From NCBI GenBank assembly GCA_022778715.1, contig JALFRW010000005.1, positions 186,001 through 250,000 on the forward strand: a stretch of DNA of 64,000 nucleotides. The letters run 5' to 3'. Of this stretch, positions 60,249 through 64,000 are shown piece by piece. Under the pieces are notes generated by a model. That model did no database searches. It saw only the letters and a list, made by a program, of their open reading frames with translations, and was not told the DNA's origin. Origin of the DNA: Ezakiella sp. Its GTDB lineage: Bacteria > Bacillota > Clostridia > Tissierellales > Peptoniphilaceae. Every line of letters starts with the position of its first letter. Positions within the stretch are counted from its first letter, which is position 1. Position numbers and translations under genes: made by a program.

Positions 60249-62822
60249 ATGGAAAACAATTATACTATTAAAACTGTTGAAGCACTAAATGATGCTGTTA
60301 ATTTGCGTAAGGAATATGGAAACGCAGAGATTAAGCCGGTGCATTTGTTTTTGGCAAGCTTAAATATTGAGAGCGTTATTAGTTTAGTTTTATCAAAGCT
60401 TAATGTAAATATTAATGAAATTAGAAAAGATACCACGGATATTGTTGAAAATTTAGCCAAAACTTCCGGCGGTGGAAATTATATGTCACGAGATTTGGAC
60501 GAGGTTATGAAAGATGCCGACAAGATTAGGTCGGATATGAAAGATGAATACCTAAGCCTTGACCATATTTTGCTTGCAATGATCAATAAGCCGTTTGAGC
60601 TTAAGGAAATTTTTAAAAAATATAATATTAACAAAAACAATGTTTTGGAGGTGCTTATGAATATTAGAGGTAATCAAAATATAAATACAGACAATCCGGA
60701 ATCCACTTTGGACGCATTAAATCGTTTTGGCAGAGATTTAGTTAAAATTGCAAGAGAGGGAAAAATGGATCCTGTGATTGGCAGGGACGAAGAGATTAGA
60801 GATGTTATTAGAATTTTGTCGAGAAGGACGAAGAACAATCCTGTCTTGATTGGCGAGCCGGGCGTTGGTAAAACTGCAATTGTGGAAGGACTTGCACAAA
60901 GGATTGTGAAAAACGATGTGCCAACAGGTCTTCGCGATAAGACAATTTACGAGCTGGATATGGGCGCTTTGATTGCCGGAGCTAAATACAGAGGCGAATT
61001 TGAAGAGAGATTAAAGAGTGTTTTAAATGAAGTGAAAAAGAGCGATGGAAAGATAATTTTGTTTATAGACGAAATTCATAACATCGTGGGCGCCGGTAAG
61101 AGCGAAGGGGCAATGGATGCTGGCAACCTCTTAAAACCAATGCTTGCTCGTGGCGAACTTCACACAATCGGGGCTACTACTTTGGATGAGTACAGAGAGT
61201 ACATCGAAAAGGATGCTGCGCTTGAAAGAAGATTTCAAAAGGTTTATGTGGGCGAGCCATCTGTCGAGGACACGATTTCTATTTTAAGAGGACTTAAAGA
61301 AAAATATGAAGTGCACCACGGAATCAGAATTTCTGACGGCGCGGTGATTGCTGCCGCAACGATGAGTGCAAGATATATTTCTGACAGATTTTTGCCGGAT
61401 AAGGCAATCGACTTGATGGATGAAGCGAGCGCTCTTGTGAGAACGCAAATTGACTCCAGTCCGGTTGAGATTGATGAGTATGAAAGAAAGATTCTGCAAC
61501 TTGAAATTGAGAGAGAAGCGTTGAAGAAAGAAACAGACGAGGCTTCCATGAAGAGACTCGATAATATAGAAAAAGAAATTGCAGATAACAAGAAAAAATA
61601 CGAAGCCCTCCGCGAAAAATGGGAAGAAGAAAAGAGCGAGATTGAAAAGGTTAAAAAAGTTAAAACAGAAATCGATGAAGTGAAGACTCAAATTGAGCAA
61701 GCTGAAAGAAATTATGATTTGGAAAAATCAAGTGAACTCAAGTTTGGACGTTTGCCAAAGCTCATGGAAGAGCTTAAAAAGCTGAACGAAAATTCAGATA
61801 AAGATAAGCTTTTAACAATGGAAGTGACTGAAGATACTATTGCACAAGTGGTGAATGAATGGACGGGCATTCCTGTGGCAAAGCTCACTTCAACTGACCG
61901 AGAAAAGCTGCTTCATTTGGGAGATGAGCTTCATAAGAGAGTAATTGGCCAAGACGAAGCTGTGGAAAATATTGTGGATGCAATTTTAAGAAGCAGAGCA
62001 GGACTTCAAAATCAAAATAGACCTGTGGGCAGCTTTATTTTTCTAGGACCAACCGGTGTGGGCAAGACAGAGCTTTCGAAAGCTTTAAGCGAATATTTGT
62101 TTGATGACGAAAAGAACATGGTTCGAATCGACATGAGTGAATATATGGAAAAATTCTCAGTGTCACGATTGATTGGTGCGCCTCCGGGATATGTAGGCTA
62201 CGAAGAAGGGGGTCAACTAACTGAAGCAGTGAGACGTCGTCCATATTCTGTAGTGCTTTTTGATGAAATCGAGAAGGCTCATCCGGATGTGTTTAATCTG
62301 CTTTTGCAAGTACTGGACGATGGCAGACTTACCGACAACAGAGGTAGGGTGGTCGATTTTACAAACACGATTTTAATTATGACTTCAAACATCGGTTCAC
62401 CACTTTTGCTCGGCGGAGTTGATGAAGAGGGAAACATTAAAGAAGATGTGAAAAACAAAGTGATGGAAGAGTTAAGAAACAATTTCAGACCTGAGTTTTT
62501 AAACCGTGTGGACGGAATTGTTATGTTTAAACCGCTCACCGTGGATAATATGTACAAGATTATAGATATTTCGATTAACAGTTTAAACGGAAGACTCGCT
62601 GACAGAGGGATTGTTTTGCATTTAGATGAAAGTGCAAAAGAATTTATTATAAGTCAAAGTTACGATCCAAATTACGGCGCAAGACCTATTAAGAGATACA
62701 TTTCAACAGTAATTGAAACTGAACTCGCAAAGAGAATTATCAAGGGAGACATTGTGGATAACAGCGATGTGGACGTTAGTGCAAAAGACGAAAAATTAAA
62801 TTACGAAGTGAGAAGAGGTTAA
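60249..62822 (+). CDS. clpB: ClpB disaggregase (AAA+)
   Basis: Two Walker A sites (GEPGVGKTA, GPTGVGKTE), ClpB-type middle coiled-coil domain, ARRPYSVVLFDEIEKAHPDVFN-like motif. Confidence 0.94.
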   Translation: MENNYTIKTVEALNDAVNLRKEYGNAEIKPVHLFLASLNIESVISLVLSKLNVNINEIRKDTTDIVENLAKTSGGGNYMSRDLDEVMKDADKIRSDMKDEYLSLDHILLAMINKPFELKEIFKKYNINKNNVLEVLMNIRGNQNINTDNPESTLDALNRFGRDLVKIAREGKMDPVIGRDEEIRDVIRILSRRTKNNPVLIGEPGVGKTAIVEGLAQRIVKNDVPTGLRDKTIYELDMGALIAGAKYRGEFEERLKSVLNEVKKSDGKIILFIDEIHNIVGAGKSEGAMDAGNLLKPMLARGELHTIGATTLDEYREYIEKDAALERRFQKVYVGEPSVEDTISILRGLKEKYEVHHGIRISDGAVIAAATMSARYISDRFLPDKAIDLMDEASALVRTQIDSSPVEIDEYERKILQLEIEREALKKETDEASMKRLDNIEKEIADNKKKYEALREKWEEEKSEIEKVKKVKTEIDEVKTQIEQAERNYDLEKSSELKFGRLPKLMEELKKLNENSDKDKLLTMEVTEDTIAQVVNEWTGIPVAKLTSTDREKLLHLGDELHKRVIGQDEAVENIVDAILRSRAGLQNQNRPVGSFIFLGPTGVGKTELSKALSEYLFDDEKNMVRIDMSEYMEKFSVSRLIGAPPGYVGYEEGGQLTEAVRRRPYSVVLFDEIEKAHPDVFNLLLQVLDDGRLTDNRGRVVDFTNTILIMTSNIGSPLLLGGVDEEGNIKEDVKNKVMEELRNNFRPEFLNRVDGIVMFKPLTVDNMYKIIDISINSLNGRLADRGIVLHLDESAKEFIISQSYDPNYGARPIKRYISTVIETELAKRIIKGDIVDNSDVDVSAKDEKLNYEVRRG

Positions 62823-62841
62823 GATTTCTTAACCTCTTTTA
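62813..62841 (+). terminator. Intrinsic terminator overlapping the clpB stop codon
   Basis: aagaggttaag-attt-cttaacctctt + tta. Confidence 0.88.
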
Positions 62842-62886
62842 GTTTAAAATGCCCATTTCGGGGTAAAATTTAATTGAGGTGTTAAA

Positions 62887-63153
62887 ATGAAAATAACGTT
62901 GACAAAAAATGCGAAAATTAGATTTCATGAATTAAATCCAAAATACGTGAGAATATATATTGTAAAATTCTCATGATGTGGTGCTACTCTGGGCGTGCTC
63001 CCGGATGAACTACGCGATAATGACGAGCTTATCGAAACAGAAGGAATCAAATTTATCATCAACAGGGATGTGCTTGAAGTCGTGGAAAGAGACGTCAAAA
63101 TTGATTTCATTCCAGAAGGTTTGAGGCGCGGTTTCAAAGTGTTTTTAGATTAA
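62887..63153 (+). CDS. HesB/IscA-like selenoprotein candidate with in-frame TGA (Sec) at codon 30
   Basis: MKITLTKNAKIRFHELNPKYVRIYIVKFS-U-CGATLGVLPDELRDNDELIETEGIKFIINRDVLEVVERDVKIDFIPEGLRRGFKVFLD. RBS gaggtg 6 nt upstream of ATG. TGA at 62974-62976 followed by a bSECIS-like hairpin; homologous-looking sequence on both sides of the TGA. Confidence 0.82.
62988..63005 (+). promoter_or_regulatory. Bacterial SECIS-like hairpin
   Basis: tctggg-cgtgct-cccgga: 6-bp stem (one G-U), 6-nt apical loop with G at loop position 2, loop begins 18 nt after the TGA. Confidence 0.7.
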
Positions 63154-63164
63154 TAATAATGAAA

Positions 63165-63190
63165 AATCACTTGTATTAATCACTTGTATT
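63165..63190 (+). repeat. Tandem 13-bp direct repeat (aatcacttgtatt x2) in the pncB promoter
   Basis: Two perfect adjacent copies just upstream of TATAAT (63195-63200). Confidence 0.85.
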
Positions 63191-63218
63191 ATGGTATAAT
63201 ACTAACAAGGGGGTTAAT

Positions 63219-64000
63219 ATGGAAAATCTTGAACGCAATTTAACTCTTTTAGCTGACTTTTATGAATTTACAATGGCAAATGGTTATATCAAGCTCGGAA
63301 GAGGAGATAAAACAGGATATTTTGATTATTTCTTTAGAAGAGTGCCGGATGACGGCGGATATGCCATTTTTGCGGGACTAACTCAACTGATTGAGTATTT
63401 AGAAAATTTGAAATTTAACGATGAAGATATAGAGTATTTTAAGAGCAAGGGAATTTTCTCTGACGAATTTTTGCAAACGATGAGAAATTTCAAATTTACT
63501 TGCGATGTTTGGGCGGTGAAGGAAGGTTCAGTAATTTTCCCACACGAACCAATTGTTACAGTTAAAGGGCCGCTCTATCAAGTTCAAATGATTGAGACGA
63601 TGCTTTTGTTAATTTTAAATCACCAATCTCTTGTGGCAACAAAGACATCTAGGATTGTGCGAGTGGCAAATGGCAGAGATGTGAGTGAATTTGGAAGCAG
63701 GCGTGCGCACGGAGCTGACGCTGCAAACTATGGAGCAAGGGCGGCATATATCGGAGGGGCGGTAGCAAGTGCCAATGCATATGCCGATAGACATATGGGG
63801 ATTCCTGCAACGGGCACAATGGCTCACTCGTGGGTGCAAAGTTTTGACTCGGAGCTTGAAGCTTTTCGCGCTTATGCAGAAGTTTATCCGGATAGCTGTT
63901 TGCTACTTGTTGACACGTACGATGTGCTTAGGTCCGGAGTTCCGCATGCAATTAAAGTGTTTGATGAGCTGAAAGCAAAAAATCACAAACCGATCGGTGT
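63219..64000 (+). CDS. pncB: Nicotinate phosphoribosyltransferase (3' truncated by window)
   Basis: LLADFYEFTMANGY...DYFFRRVPDDGGYAIFAGL...EFGSRRAHGADAANYGARAAYIGGAVASANAYADRHMGIPATGTMAHSWV; open to window end. Confidence 0.94.
   Translation, partial: MENLERNLTLLADFYEFTMANGYIKLGRGDKTGYFDYFFRRVPDDGGYAIFAGLTQLIEYLENLKFNDEDIEYFKSKGIFSDEFLQTMRNFKFTCDVWAVKEGSVIFPHEPIVTVKGPLYQVQMIETMLLLILNHQSLVATKTSRIVRVANGRDVSEFGSRRAHGADAANYGARAAYIGGAVASANAYADRHMGIPATGTMAHSWVQSFDSELEAFRAYAEVYPDSCLLLVDTYDVLRSGVPHAIKVFDELKAKNHKPIG

Noticed and set aside
62925-63137. 70-aa minus-strand ORF
   Set aside because: Antisense shadow of the selenoprotein gene; Ser/Leu-rich, no RBS evidence; the + strand frame across the TGA is far more protein-like.

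Overview
Low-GC (AT-rich) chromosomal window, most likely from an anaerobic Gram-positive coccus or rod of the Tissierellia/Peptoniphilaceae type (inferred from gene content, not proven). Most of it is conserved housekeeping sequence on the + strand: the end of a NuoF/HydB-like subunit plus [FeFe]-hydrogenase; tRNA-Leu(GAG) on the minus strand; a glutamate-cysteine ligase + ATP-grasp pair followed by an ABC/FtsX exporter; a cysteine desulfidase-like protein; ispE; an Orn/Lys/Arg decarboxylase; pta; sir2; a uracil permease; radC-mreC-mreD-PBP2; an RNase E/G-like protein; rplU-prp-rpmA; obg-yhbY-nadD-yqeK-rsfS; ridA; an AI-2E transporter; alaS; rpsF-ssb-rpsR; dnaJ-like-clpB; and the start of pncB. 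The accessory section (about 34-56.3 kb) is a sortase-dependent pilus/adhesin locus. It holds a 4407-aa cell-wall anchored adhesin, a major pilin, a minor pilin and three tandem class-C-like sortases, the first carrying a ~590-aa charged, probably cytoplasmic C-terminal extension. The most notable hidden feature is a small HesB/IscA-like gene at 62887-63153, absent from the ORF track because it contains an in-frame TGA. The TGA is followed by Cys (FSUCGAT) and by a bacterial SECIS-like hairpin at the right distance, making it a strong selenoprotein candidate. A perfect CtsR operator (GGTCAAA-GAA-AGTCAAA) precedes dnaJ-clpB. No CRISPR array, rRNA, transposase or prophage was recognised.
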